Shown: one piece after another, positions 34,701 to 46,236 of the stretch
How positions within the stretch are numbered: position 1 is the stretch's first letter
How the letters are laid out: the number at the start of each line of letters is the position of its first letter
Notes under the pieces: generated by a model
Told to the model about the DNA's origin: nothing
Seen by the model: only the letters and a program-made list of their open reading frames with translations
Database searches by the model: none
Translations under genes and position numbers: made by a program
Assembly (NCBI GenBank): GCA_037576195.1
Contig: CM075104.1
Location: 14,214,211-14,278,210, forward strand
Length of the DNA stretch: 64,000 nucleotides
Direction of reading: 5' to 3'
Source: Phytoseiulus persimilis
Lineage: Eukaryota; Arthropoda; Arachnida; Mesostigmata; Phytoseiidae

Positions 34701-37700
34701 CTGGGGTTCTGTCGTCGTCTCCGGAACGGTAGCTGGTACGGCAACGATTCGAACAGGCCGACAGGATGGCGCGCTGCGTTGACGGAGCCAGCGGGCGTCC
34801 GGGTAGGCCATGCTCTCGCATCGTTTCATTTGCCTGCCGCCGCCGGTCGAACGGAGCACCGTGAGTTCCATTCCGAAGAGAGTTCGACTGTGCAGCCGGT
34901 CGACACAAGCAACTGGCAAAGCAGGACAATTAGCTGGAGGGCCACGAACAGAAGATGACAAGCCAAGAAGAAAGGGGAACTGCAGTCAACACGCGATCGG
35001 CCAATCGGCACAAGATTAAATAGAATCCGCCATGACTGACCAAGCGAGCCACCAGAAAGAAGGCGAGTGGAGACAAACCATGCAGCCAGACCGATGGATG
35101 CTTCGATAGACCCCGGACCGCCCAGGGAACCCCGGGGCAAACTAAAACCACTCACTTTCTCTCTCTGTCTCGTCATTTCTCTCCCGGTTATTTCTCTTGT
35201 TAGCCTCCATGCCTCTTGTCGGTCCCCTCATTGTACGGCTTTCTTGCATCAGGAGCTTTCATGGCGCTTGTTGTGTTTTCTATTTTAACTTGCTCACGAC
35301 GTGGCCCTTTGCCACAACAACAACTCAGTACGTGGCCGATCGGAGATCCAAAGTTCAGGAGAAGCACATCCCGAAATCACTTTCTCGAGGAGGCCGCGAG
35401 AAACTGTGGCCGACAATCGGCTCGGAGCACATCCTCGATATTCTTCCCGTGATTTGCGTTCGTGGGGAATTCTCAAAAATCCGCGCCGTCTCCTGCGCGA
35501 GGTCAAACCCTGGCTTCGATTCCTGCCACTGCAACTCGAGGCTCCCGCTTGCTTCGAGTAAGGTTTCCACAGGAATAGCTCGAGCCGTGACCGAGATTCA
35601 TTTCTCGAACACCGAGACTCAATCTGTCATTCGGAAATACGAGGACAGAATACCTCGATCCGACCAACCGATCGTTCGCGTGGAATACAGCGACCAAAAG
35701 CTCGAAGACCCCGGTGCCCCTGGTTGTCCGCCTCGTCACCCGCTGTGTCTTCAATGACAAATTCCTCTTCAGATTTCGTTTTGCGACATCAGATAGCGAC
35801 GACCGGTGGGGTGGCTGGCGCGGCTCGCTGATTCGAGAGTTGGTGCCTCATCACAAGACTGTAGATAACATGAATTCGCCTGCTTCGCGCTAATGCCTCT
35901 CTTCACAAGCGATCTCATTGGATCAGGACCTCGAGGGCAAACTCCGTTCCTTTCCCACTCACAAAACTTCGGATCTAGTACGTGTTCCTAAACTGATACT
36001 CACTGGTGCAGATGGCAGTCGAGCGCTCCCGAAGTCGATGACGGCTTGGGTTCGCAAACCGCTTCGGTCCGTCCAATGGTTCCGTCTCCGCAATATTCGA
36101 CCTAGCCGACTGAAGCTGAATTGTTTTCCGAATCCCTCTTCTCGATCGAGCGGAGGCTATCGAATTAAATCCTCGCATGTTCGCCCACCTGACGACACGA
36201 CGGTCGATTACAGTCTCTTTGATTCGTCCACCGAAGCGCGCGCGGATCGAGTCAGTTGAAAGAGCTTTCGACACTGAGCTCGCTCACGGGCTCGCTCCAT
36301 ACTGAGGATATTGACACATGTTACAAGTCACGCCCGACATCTTGCAATGGGTGACCACATCCTGACGGACGCCGCATCGAATTCTTCGCCGGGAATGGAG
36401 GCTGCTGGGAGGAAGAAAACGGAAAGTTTTCGGGAAGAGTCGCGAAAATCATCGTTTTTCCAACGAACTGGTCACAACGGAAATCAGATCTGGGGACGAT
36501 TCACTCATTCTGGCCGTCGGACCTCCGTCCGCCGGTCCGTCCACCGACGATCCGGGGAGAACTCGAGCGCAGCCAGACTGGATGGAACACCTCGCGAGCA
36601 TTCTCCTCTGAATGAGAAGCACCAGCAGCGGGACAGAGTTTAGATTCAAATTAGGTTTCCTCAGTCGAGCGTGTTGTAGCAGCCACCAGTCGCAGGCATC
36701 GGGCGATGGTACTTCTCGCCCGTTTGCCTCTATTCTCTCACTTGGAAGCTCTCCGTCCTCCCCGCTCTCTCGGCCCTCGTCGAATGTTCGCCATTGAGAT
36801 CATTCAACCTTTAAAACTGAGTCGAAACTTGAGCAAAGTTCACTTCGTTCGCCTCCGCTGGCGCCGCTGCTGTTTGCCTCCGCTGCCAATAACCGTTGTT
36901 TAAGTCGTGCGTTCTACTCCTATTCCTCCCAATGACTCGCAAGAAAATTAAACCGATCAGAAATCTACCCGGGTCCTGCTCGCTATGCGTCTCTGGACCG
37001 GATGGGACGAATCACGGAATGTACCTAATCAGAACGACTGCGTTTCGAGCTTCGAAATAATTTCCCGGATCGAGATCGATGTTCCTTCCGGAGCTGCGCG
37101 ACACCGAGCATGCAAAGGAAATTCCTCAGCGCCAATTCCCGCAGTGTAAAACTCAGCGAGCTCGAATCGGAGCGGATTCGCGTCTCGAAACATCTTCCTC
37201 CATCGCGTCCTGTTTTCTGATTTGTATGAATTTTCCTGGCTACGCTGTTCGGACTCCGAGAGTATAGGATCGACGTGTTCGGAATGGCCGCGGCAGAAAA
37301 CGTTCGGATGAAAATGGGAGATCGTAGATACCTGCCCAGGATGTTGTACCGGTCCCACAAATGACTCTATTTTCGGCTCGTCACCATTAGAAACTGTCAT
37401 GATGTATACTTCTGCTGCAGTGGGTTCTCCCGCTTCTGTTTTCGGATTTCTTGGTCTTTGACTTCATCTTTCTACCTCATCCCCGTTGCGCTCTTCTGGC
37501 GCCGCTGATTACAGCGGGTATCTGATGGAATGCGCTTTGATTTACGCGCTATCCTAACGCGAGAGATCCTCGCTTGCTCACCTGACGAAGTCTGCTCCTC
37601 GGAAGAAGGCTTGTGTGATAAAATCGGGTTCCTCGATTGGGCTGAGAATTGACCACGTTCTTCGCTCTTCTCAATTACACAAAACAAATCTGAACTCTCT

Positions 37701-38849
37701 CTGTATTCATTTCGCTCTTTTTCTTTTCACTCGCCGAAATGTTCGAAAATGCCTCGAAAATTCTCGAAGTTGGAGAGAGTTACGAAATATCATGTCTTCA
37801 ACCGTTCTCCGGGAAGCCTGATTACAACAGAGCTACAATGGCTCATGACGTCCCTGTGGTGTGAAGCAAGAACGAAATATCGGAAGAGAGACGAGCCGGA
37901 GAGAACCCCCTATGGAGGGCAGAGACTTCAGACTCTCGACAAGATCTAGCTCAACGACGCAGAAGAACAGTGAATTCTCTCCTGACGGAAAGCGATTCTT
38001 GTGTGCCGATGCTTCTTCGGGAAAATCGAAAACGCCACTGACTTGGAGTTGCATTCCGTGCGCGGCTTATAGTAATATTTCAGCCCTTTCGGGAATTTAT
38101 TCGGCTGCGCCGAACTATAAGGTGCGGACACGTACACCTCGGTTCAGAGTCGAACAACTGCATCACCAGGACGCAGCTGTTCCTCCGAAACTCTTCATCG
38201 ATGCGTCCAGATCCCTCCATCCCTTGCCTGATATCTACTCGATTATACTCCATCGATTCGGATTACTCCGACAATAACTCCACAAAGTTTCCTGCGTCCC
38301 AGTTCAACATCACTGATCCTAGACACGGGCCCCTTCTTTCACTGAGGAGCTCGGCCTATCTCTTGGAATAACAGCTTCGCGAGAAAAAGAAAACTGTCCC
38401 CAAGTTCCGCGAAGAACGTCCTTGGATTCTTGAGGAGGGTCTGTTGAATACCGAGGGTTTCCGGAGCATTCTCGCCGCTCGCTCCTGACTTGTGTTCGGG
38501 TTCGATCGGGACGAAAGCTCCCCGCCGTCCCGAGCGTCAAACGACCGTTCGTTGGAATCTCCGAGCGTCCTCCTCTCGAATGAAATCAGGCTCGCGATTA
38601 AGTGTTCCTACAGCTCTACCGTTTCTCTCGTTCTTTGCTTCTCTGGTTGCTCTGGTCGGTTTTCCGGGACCCGAGCCGACCGAACTCCCGGGGTAAGTTG
38701 GCACGAGGGAGGTAAACAGGCAGAGGCAATGGGCAAGTGCCACCTGCGCCACCCAAGGGTCTTTTTTGTTGTTCGTTACCACTCTTCTGCTGCCAGTGCG
38801 GCCGGCGGGGGTGCAGCTGCATTAACTAAGTTAGCTGCGGACTCAGAGA
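31726..38849. other. No gene recognised in about 7 kb
   Basis: Contains a poly(C) run at 34446 and frames up to 187 codons (32026-32589 and 35197-35757, plus), none with codon bias or a recognised motif. A YADD-like tetrapeptide (32101-32112) was examined as a reverse transcriptase remnant and rejected. A tRNA-like stretch at 33831-33880 was also rejected. A plus ATG frame at 31706-31915 ends near an ACAG|GTAGAA donor word but has no coding bias. Confidence 0.42.
34446..34462 (+). repeat. Poly(C) run, 17 bases
   Basis: Seventeen consecutive cytosines, the longest uninterrupted C run in the window. Confidence 0.93.
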
Positions 38850-38981
38850 ATGGTAGCATCTTCAACTCTCACAATGTCTTTGTTCGTCCCTCCTCTGCTG
38901 CTGCAGCTGCAGCTTCTGTTGGAACTCCGAAAAGCGGAAGCGAGTGAATCTTCAGCGAGGACATGCGTGGACACTCAACAA
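38850..38981 (+). CDS. Possible first exon with signal-peptide-like start
   Basis: An ATG frame of 44 codons ends exactly at a consensus donor (CAACAA|GTAAGT) on a codon boundary. Its N-terminus has a hydrophobic core (SLFVPPLLLQLQLLLEL) followed by a charged, small-residue region (RKAEASESSARTC), as in a secreted or membrane precursor. Part of the hydrophobic core is encoded by CTGCTGCAGCTGCAG low-complexity sequence, so it may be a by-product of a triplet repeat. A Cys shortly after the predicted cleavage is seen in many extracellular families; I cannot assign one. A longer frame (38492-38947) overlaps in another phase. Confidence 0.18.
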
Positions 38982-39998
38982 GTAAGTTTTCAAACGAGGC
39001 ATACACAGCCCCCGACTCGATGCGCGAGCAGAGCCGCATACACGAGGCGAGTCACGCAACCTATCATGCACCTTCATAAATGAACCCTGGAGCGAGTTGG
39101 AAACGTCTCAGAGTTTCTCCTCCATCACTCTGCTCTACGTAACTGCCTCGGACGCAACGCAGAGCTAAGGCAGACAAATCATATAGGACGCGTTCCAAGT
39201 ATGTATGTTCTGCTGGCAGAAGATCGGGTCTGCACTTCCACATTCATGCGGGTTTCGAGGTTTCTCTGGGGGAAAATTCAAGTCTGGAGCTTCACTGCGG
39301 AAGCTTCATTGGGTGGAAGTTTCGAAGGACTCCCACGTTTTCCGGAGACAGGAGGCGGCGACATTCTGCCATTCTCCTGTCTCCGAATCCCAAAGAGAAG
39401 GGAATTCCAAAACCCGGAGACTCGTCCCGATCGATTCTTGGGATAATCGAGAGTGGCCGCCTTCGTTGGACTCGAAATCCATTGGAGTTTTCTGAAAAAA
39501 AAATCAGCACTCCACACGAGCGATGGACCGAAGAGCAACCATGTCAGCAAGATGAGAACTGATGAAAAATCCGAGGCATTCAAAGAAGCTGTGACCGCAA
39601 TACTCCCTCATGGAGGAAAAAACTTGGTGTGCACGAGACCACGAGGCACGCACGGACCAGATTTTCAGACGAACAGGTTAACTGCGAAGTTTTCTCGAGC
39701 ACGTAGTTCCCACTCGGTACGGTGAGACGAGCGTACGTTTCCACGTTCTATATGACGTGCTTTATTCTCCAGTTCGCTTCAACATATGATGGCGCCTGTG
39801 TTGCTTCATCCGAACGAAGCAAAAGTTTCCTTGCTAGCTGATCGTGAGTTGGCGTCGTCGGAAACTCTTGGCGAATGTGAACTATGGACTTCAGAGAATT
39901 GACCGAGCCGTGAGCTCTAGTTTTGCGGTTTCGCCGGGCCCGAACAGAGAGAAAGTTGCTCCACGAAACGGGATATCCCAACTTGAGAGGCGTTGAGC
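38982..39998. other. No gene recognised
   Basis: Overlapping frames of up to about 100 codons on both strands without motifs. It lies downstream of the stop codon of the minus-strand model at 39999, so it could hold that transcript's 3' UTR. Reading on the minus strand, no AATAAA is obvious within the first 200 bases beyond the stop. Confidence 0.4.
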
Positions 39999-40100
39999 TC
40001 AAATTTTCTGGAGGGCGAGATCGACCAAAGCCAACAAAACCACGGCGGAGGATCCGATGAAAGTCATGAGGACGACGGCTGCAACAACGGTGATAATCTG
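39999..40100 (-). CDS. Possible last exon with transmembrane helix (model with 41046-41180)
   Basis: On the minus strand a long, nearly pure pyrimidine tract (about 40101-40170) ends in CAGCAG, a tandem acceptor. The next 33 codons run to a TGA at 39999. The peptide (Q)IITVVAAVVLMTFIGSSA then VVLLALVDLALQKI is a clean hydrophobic helix of over 20 residues with a short polar tail, as at the C-terminus of a single-pass or multi-pass membrane protein. Two thirds of codons end in G or C. It joins in phase 0 to the exon at 41046-41180. The second CAG would remove only the first Gln. Family unknown. A 152-codon plus-strand frame overlaps but is purine-tract derived. Confidence 0.28.
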   Translation of the reverse strand, partial: QIITVVAAVVLMTFIGSSAVVLLALVDLALQKI

Positions 40101-41045
40101 CTGTGGCAGAGAGAGAGAAGGAAAGAAACGAAAGAAGAGAGAAAGCCGGGGCGGGGGAGAGACGTAAGAAATTCCAGGGAGTCCAGCCGGCTTTCACTTC
40201 CGAGAAACGAACGTTATTTCGAGTCCCTCAGAATTCATTCGCAAACAGGCAAGAAGGTAGGTGTGCTGGAGCCATTCGTCGCCAAACCACCGGAAAGAAA
40301 TGAGTCAAACCAAACAAGTGAACGCCTGAAGATCGTTCCGCACTCTCAACAAACGATTGAGACGGAAGAAAAAGTGTTCCAACGATACAGCGATCGCTTA
40401 GCTGGTTGGCTGAGAGCCATAGTAAATGTCGTCATGTTCCCCGGAGGATAAGAAGAAACTTCACATCGGCCAGCCGAAGAAAGGCTGCGACGCCCTTGAC
40501 TGGAATCCTCGCCAGTTCTCACAATCACTCCCATCACGTCCCTTCCTCCGAGCTTGTCCTCCTTCCCCGACTGGTTTCACCCTTCGCGTCATATTTACTT
40601 TCTCGCCTCGACTCCCCGCTGCTCCTATCATGGGCTTCTTTTAAGACATTCGTATGCCCTGCTCCTCGTTGTCCCACTATGTCATTCTCTCTACTTCCCC
40701 TATTTCTCGATTGCGAAAACGCATTCCACCCTGATTGCATCCTGATTTCCTCCTCCCTCCTACGTGCCATGCTTCGTTATCTGCCCGCAGGATTTGGCGC
40801 ATCACCACATACATTTCGATTTGTTCACTTTTCGTCGGGCAAGGCTGCAGGGTTCAAGGTTGACGTTCCCCGATCTCTTTCCACGAACACATCTCACGTC
40901 TATTTTTCTGAGCGATTCTCCGTGACATCATTCTAGCATATATTCCAGAACGAGACGTTCTTCCAAGAAAAGCCTCGTGAAGTTTCTTCAAACCTCATGA
41001 ATGATAGGACCTTCGACGAAGTGTGTGGAGATATTCACAACTTAC

Positions 41046-41180
41046 CGCCGCAGAATACATCGTCTCCTCGGGAGGGAGAAGGATTCCACCAGCGCTCCAG
41101 GGGAACAGCGAGACGCATGCTCGACTTGTCGTCACGTCAGCACCTCGGTGTGGCTCGCGAACGTTTATTATTTGCCCTCT
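41046..41180 (-). CDS. Possible penultimate exon of a membrane protein (model with 39999-40100)
   Basis: The exon ends at a consensus donor (GCGGCG|GTAAGT, intron starts at 41045) on a codon boundary. Its last 25 codons (from CVSLFPWSAGGILLPPEET to MYSAA) are 76% G/C-ending. The start is placed at the acceptor TCTCATTGTCAG before 41180, giving 45 codons, but the first part has weaker codon bias, so the true start may lie further in. Joining across a 945-base intron to 39999-40100 gives a 78-residue C-terminal part with an extracellular- or cytoplasmic-side segment followed by a membrane helix. Upstream exons are uncertain; 41613-41958 on the same strand is the nearest candidate, but the phases do not agree with this start. 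Confidence 0.23.
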
Positions 41181-41612
41181 CTGACAATGAGATGACATAG
41201 ACGACAAGCGGGCACGAGCGGGAGAGGAACGAGCAGCGGGATTGAAACGAGCTCTGAAACTCGATCAGAATTCGAGGCATCCTCAAACGCGGAGGCGGTA
41301 GCAACTTAACAACGCGAAAAAGGCATCGCCGACTCCTCGAACGAAGCAATTTCCCTTCTCGTAGCGGAGTCCTTCCTTTTACTTCTGGTCCTCTGCCCTT
41401 TTGTCCGTTCTGCTCCTTCACGTCTTCGTTGCCGCCCTCCTGAGTTTCAGAACGAGGACGACGATCTGCCCGATGTCGGCGCGCCTCTTGCGAGGAAATA
41501 AGCGGGGCCTCCGCTCTTCCCGGCTCGAAGACGTTTTCTGCGAACCGAGCTCTTTCTGGCTCTCGATTCAGAGGGTGGCGACTGTGGAAGGAACGAAGCA
41601 ACTGGAGCGGGC

Positions 41613-41958
41613 TCACTCGTTTCGCGTTCTCTGTTCCAATCGATCTAGAGCCGAAATGGGCCTCAGTTCGGGCGGTTGATCAATGGCTGTTCGGTTCCCT
41701 CCGTTCATGGGCCAAGAGTGCATCCTGAGTGGCAAGAGCCCATATTTCCAGTCGGTCGAAGGAGCGGACGAAGGCAAGGCCAAACGCACGAGCGCAAAGG
41801 AAGGAATGAGGGTAACGTTGACGAAGGAAAGATAAACAAAGAAGTTTGCAGACACGTAGTAGGCCAAGTGGTCCTGGCCGGGAGGGAGGACGAGTCGCGG
41901 CTGAAAGATCACATTCGTCTCAGGCTTCTGCGTGTCGTCGCCGGCTGCTGTACCGGAG
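41613..41958 (-). CDS. Possible exon, minus strand, unrecognised
   Basis: The acceptor GGTCACGTTCAG (AG at 41959-41960) precedes 114 open codons. The first half (around QKPETNVIFQPRLVLPPGQD) has about 69% G/C-ending codons and an extracellular-looking composition, followed by a hydrophobic stretch (NFFVYLSFVNVTLIPSFALV) that could be a membrane segment or the start of an intron. A GTGAGC donor word overlaps the terminal TGA. It lies upstream of the minus-strand membrane-protein model and may belong to it, though the reading phases do not join at the sites I chose. Confidence 0.2.
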
Positions 41959-43221
41959 CTGAACGTGACCAACCCAGGAGTTTATCGCGGCGGAGCCCGT
42001 TCCCGTCAACGAGAACGAATCGAGAGCAAGAGCTTCCCGTTGATTCAAAATATGCGCATTGAGCAGTTCCCGCAGCAGGAATTTCTCGTGACAGCGAACG
42101 CCCTTGAAACGGATTCCTCGATGTGAAAAACGAGTCTGTGGCGACTCTGAGGCCACCCTGCGGCGAGACAGTGCTGGGCGAATTCTCTCTAATTCCGCTC
42201 TCGGAAAGAAGGGATTTGTCAGTTTCGCGGGATCTACAGCAGCGACACGCTACGAAATTCACGCTCAATTCCAAGACTCAGAATATTGGAATTTTGAAGA
42301 GCTCGTATCAAGAAATGAGGCGATCCCTGTATCTGATCTGTGACAGCCAGGGTTGTTCTGCTATCGTTGAGACGCGACCCTGGAAGCCTGCTCGGAAATC
42401 AGCGTCCTGGTTGAGCTCATGATACATGCTCTTCTTAATGCTCGAAACGTGCCGCAAGGAATCATGGCTTGCGGATGGATGACCCGCAACAGCGACTCGC
42501 TGAAGTCACTCCGCTCAGAAAAAGCCACCTCCCAAGGACACAAAATATAAGGGGACCGAGAGAAATAAATAGAGAAGAAATAGGAGGGAGCAAACGGGCA
42601 AACAAGATGGCGGACAAGTTCAATTGAGCCCGCAAGGCTCGCATCGTAGGGCATACAATGCCAACGAACATCATTCATCGCCGCTTCCATCGAGCATCAT
42701 TCATTGGCCCTTCAGTGGGTGCCGTCTTTTTTTCGCGAACGTTTGTGCGATTCCCGTTCGTAGTTTTTCCCGCTCATTCATCCATTGGTTTGTTACTTCA
42801 CCGGAACCGATTGTCGGCACTGACGGACGTTTGAAGGTCGGCCATCGACATTGCTCCAGACGCCAATGAGCGGAGTCGAGTTCTTGAATCTTGATGCAAC
42901 TCGTTTCGCTCAAAGGGCACTCGTTTCCAAGGCGTTCTAAACTCCGGGGCATTTTCCGGGACCGAATCAATGGCGGCACGAATACGAAATCTGCGATATC
43001 GAGCAAGTTCCTCGCCAGGAGCGGACCGCTCAAAACCTTTTGAAAACGGATCCCGTAAGCGAGAATAAATATTGATGAGAACGGTTTTCTGCTCATGGCT
43101 CCTTTTCGTCCACGATTGATGGCGTGCGGCTGCTCTGCTCCACGGAATTCTGGCTATGCACGATAAGACGGACTCACAGCAAGCCGAAGTAGATTGCTGG
43201 ACGCAGAGTAGATAAAAGCAA

Positions 43222-43255
43222 ACACATACACACATAAATATATCTATATATGTAT
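43222..43255 (+). repeat. CA/TA-type alternating purine-pyrimidine array
   Basis: ACACATACACACATAAATAT is followed by ATCTATATATGTAT. Degenerate dinucleotide microsatellite. Confidence 0.8.
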
Positions 43256-43906
43256 TCGGACAGAATAATCGCGGAGGGTTCCGAGGAGGAATTGGAGTCG
43301 GAAGACATTCCGCGTTTCCTCGCTTTGAACGATGATTCAAGACTGAAAAGTGCAAAAACCTCGGTCCTCGGTTTCGCTGCGAACTTCACCGGGACAACCG
43401 GGAGGCGTGGGCACATTTTTGAGGTCGTCAAGGCCGACTCGTCTTCAGTGAGCGATTGGCGCGAAATTCTCTTACACCAAGTGTTGGCCTGGGGTTCCAA
43501 TCGCGGAATAGGAACCTGTTCTCGCCGGAACAGCCGTATTATCAATAAAATCGAGTTTTTTGAGGAGTGACCAGACGAGTGCTGGGCGCCGCACGTTCGC
43601 CCTCATCCCTTAGCAGTTCAGTCCTTCCGCGGACCGATCCTATTGGCCTTAATCCACAGAACGCGCTCCTCTACATAAAGACCAGAGCCATAAACACAGA
43701 CATTTGGAGCAACAACCAGCTGATGATTCGCAGATACACAGCCTTCTAGAGTGGGCGACACATCGCGGCGAGATTCTATCAACGAGCCGTTTCCCGCCGG
43801 CTCGTAGTGCAATAGGCGCTCATCTTCTTTGATGCAGACTCACAACCGTTCTTGGTCAACTCCAAGGTTCATGTTCGACTCCGAATTCTCAAGTATACTG
43901 GAGGGA

Positions 43907-43917
43907 GGGGGGGGGGG
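43907..43917 (+). repeat. Poly(G) run, 11 bases
   Basis: Eleven guanines following GGAGGGA, so the purine-only stretch is about 17 bases. Confidence 0.9.
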
Positions 43918-45058
43918 TTCTATGGAAGTGTTATCATGGAAGTGGAAGTGATCTTGCCCCCCTTACAGATGAAAGCGTCGCTTATCAGGTACCTGATAAA
44001 GTGAATCAGACCGATTGTGAACTCGAATGCTCGGGAAGGAAGCTAGGCATGCTTCATTGTATCACCAGGATTGACCCGAAGGAAGCTAGAGCAGAATCTC
44101 TTGCACGTTACGTACAGTCGATTTCTGTTCGGGGGCGGAAGCACGTCATGCAACTCGAGAGACGGCTCTCGATCGATTCCATGATTTTTGCTTTCATATT
44201 TTTAAGTAACTCTTTCCTTTTCTCGCACGCTGTCCATTCGTCCGGGATGAAAGCGTGTTGCGCGTCTTTTATCGAAAACGCTTTGTTGCCTGGTCAGAAG
44301 TGTAATGGCGGCCGTTTGTGAACTTTTTTTCAGCTTCATCTCCCTTTCGCGAGTTTTTCGGCGAGGCTCCATCCTCGTTGACTGGAATCTTTTGTTGGTT
44401 TTCTCTGTCATCTTCCCTCCCCTCCCCGAGCGGCTCTTCGACGGGAAGGCTGTATGCGTTAACTGTTTAGTAACGCTCGTTCGTGGCTCTGATCGAAGAG
44501 TCTCGGATCCTGTTTCGTTATTGGCGGGAACATTTCTCCACGTCCATCGGCTCTGCGTCCGTTGCGCGCGGACGTCTTTGAAGAAAGACGTAAAACGGTC
44601 GTTGGCCGAAGTGCGCAAACAAAAAGCAACGACGAAAAAAAGAGAGAACAAGGATAGCATCTCGTGCACTGTCGCGCGGTGTCGTCCCCGCTATCGGAGA
44701 CGGGCAACAGAATCTGTCGGCGGTTGTCTCCGCAGTCGCCTTCGTCGCTGTTGTCGTCGGTGTTCGCGTCGACTTGAACGTGCCAGACCGGCTGATAAAT
44801 GGTTCCGAGATACTGTGAACTGATTCCTATTTGCGAACGAGTCCGTCAGAGCGTTTTCCGCTCGCCGACCGGCTGCTTTTCGAGCATTGCGATCCGAGCC
44901 GCTGACAGCACCGAATGAGACATTCACAGTGAAGGAGGTTTGTTCCTTGTCAGCCTGAACCAGCTCAGAGGGAAGTAGCTCTCTTGGAGAAGTGCCGCCA
45001 GCATCGGTTCGGGTTCGATGGGAGCTGACAAGATCAGATCAAACGCTCTGATCCGGTG

Positions 45059-45244
45059 ATGGCATTCCAGCCGCCGCGCAGCTCAGGCGGCGTGCATCCG
45101 AGGCCCGGATATCCTCGGTACGGTTCCCTGGACAAACAGACCGGTCAACCAGCTGATGAGGCAACTATGTACGAGTATCGGACGAGAGCAATTTGCCGAC
45201 AAATGACTCGGATCCGGAGCGGCAAGGACCGCCCGTCAGGCTAA
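45059..45244 (+). CDS. Small ATG frame of 61 codons, unrecognised
   Basis: The start codon is in a good context (GGTGATGGC). The frame encodes a Pro/Gly/Arg-rich N-terminus (MAFQPPRSSGGVHPRPGYPR) and a more polar C-terminus, ending in TAA. About 63% of codons end in G or C. No domain, signal peptide or donor was found. It could be a small protein, the beginning of a spliced gene, or chance. Confidence 0.18.
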   Translation: MAFQPPRSSGGVHPRPGYPRYGSLDKQTGQPADEATMYEYRTRAICRQMTRIRSGKDRPSG

Positions 45245-45993
45245 AAGGCAGGGCAGGTAGCTCCGGTGGCGGTCACATTCAAGGCTCCGCTCACTCTGTG
45301 TTGTCTTCGATAAGCTTGATATGATCGAGATGATGGAGCGTCGGGTGATTGGTTGTACTTTGCTCAGTTGGCCAGAGCGGAGCATAAGACCATAATCAAA
45401 CAAGCGCTGTCGATGCTGCTCGGATACCTTCCACCCGGCTCCTCCGGCCACTCTTCTTGCAATCGGTTTTGTTGATTCTCGCCGCGAGAGAGAGGGCGAT
45501 GAGAGGCCATATATCACCCGGGCCGGCAGCGATTCCGGGCTCGAAGTGTTTGAGCGAACGTTATCAGTCAATGTGAGATCCATGTGACTGACGTTCGATG
45601 CTCAACAAACATGAAAATTGACCAGCGGATGATTCACTCGTAATGAGTCGTGACTCGTCGAGAACGAGTTGAAAGGTGCATCCGATGACAGGCGAGAAGC
45701 GTTTCTGAAATCGGGAACAAAACAGGACTGGGAGGCGAAGTGACGGATGGAGGGCCTCGTTAGACCACTCCCGTTCTTCTTCTCCGCTCAGTCAACGAGA
45801 ACTTGAACTTGACTAGGGCGGTTTGTCTGTCGGTCGGTGTCTTGTGCATCGCACCTGACTCTCGTCTCCGCGCTGATCGAGGCTTTCCGCGTTGCTGGAC
45901 TGCTCGGTGAGGTCGGTTTGTCCGTCATCATTAAATCTCGCTTGACGATTTGCTCGAACGTTTTGGCGTTATCGAGCCGCGAGATCTTCCTCC

Positions 45994-46236
45994 ATGCGCC
46001 CGTCTATCTTTTTCGCGGTGATGTTTTCCCTTCCTTCTCCGAACGTCTTGCTCCTCGGCGCGCCTCCAGGATCGTCAACCACCCCGGTCAGCGCCGCTAA
46101 CGTTTCCAGGCGACGACGTCGACACCAGCCCGTTCGCGGGCCGAGTACAATCCCTTTTTTCACTGATGACTTCATCATCGAGCCTCTTCTCTGCTCCGAG
46201 GCCGATAACAAACACTTCAAGTGCTCACTCGTCTGA
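45994..46236 (+). CDS. Secreted-type small frame, 80 codons, unrecognised
   Basis: An ATG frame with a basic residue at position 2 and a hydrophobic core (SIFFAVMFSLPSPNVLLLG) that resembles a signal peptide, then a Ser/Thr/Pro spacer, a five-Arg run that could be a processing site, and a C-terminal part with two Cys (LLCSEADNKHFKCSLV). About two thirds of the codons end in G or C. This layout is like a small secreted or peptide-hormone precursor. However, another plus frame (45837-46100) overlaps its first half and has an equally high G/C third-position share, so local base composition may explain both. No family recognised. Confidence 0.22.
   Translation: MRPSIFFAVMFSLPSPNVLLLGAPPGSSTTPVSAANVSRRRRRHQPVRGPSTIPFFTDDFIIEPLLCSEADNKHFKCSLV

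Larger units (their letters stand above)
41959..45058. other. No gene recognised
   Basis: Frames up to 172 codons on both strands without support; 44305-44823 (plus) begins with ATG-poor sequence and is Arg-rich. A (CA)/(TA) array lies at 43222-43255 and a poly(G) run at 43907. The YY1-like start context AAGATGGCGG at about 42605 opens only six codons. Confidence 0.42.

Noticed and set aside
35209..35757. 183-codon plus ATG frame
   Set aside because: No codon bias or motif, and a minus-strand frame (35503-35760) overlaps much of it; length is within chance.
39993..40451. 152-codon plus-strand frame with very charged composition
   Set aside because: The Lys/Glu/Arg richness comes from the purine-rich complement of the pyrimidine tract; no ATG begins it and it is antisense to the better-supported minus-strand exon.
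43542..43548. AATAAA words (also 15729, 18723, 19167, 26188) as polyadenylation signals
   Set aside because: None follows a supported terminal exon at the usual distance, and hexamer frequency is at background.
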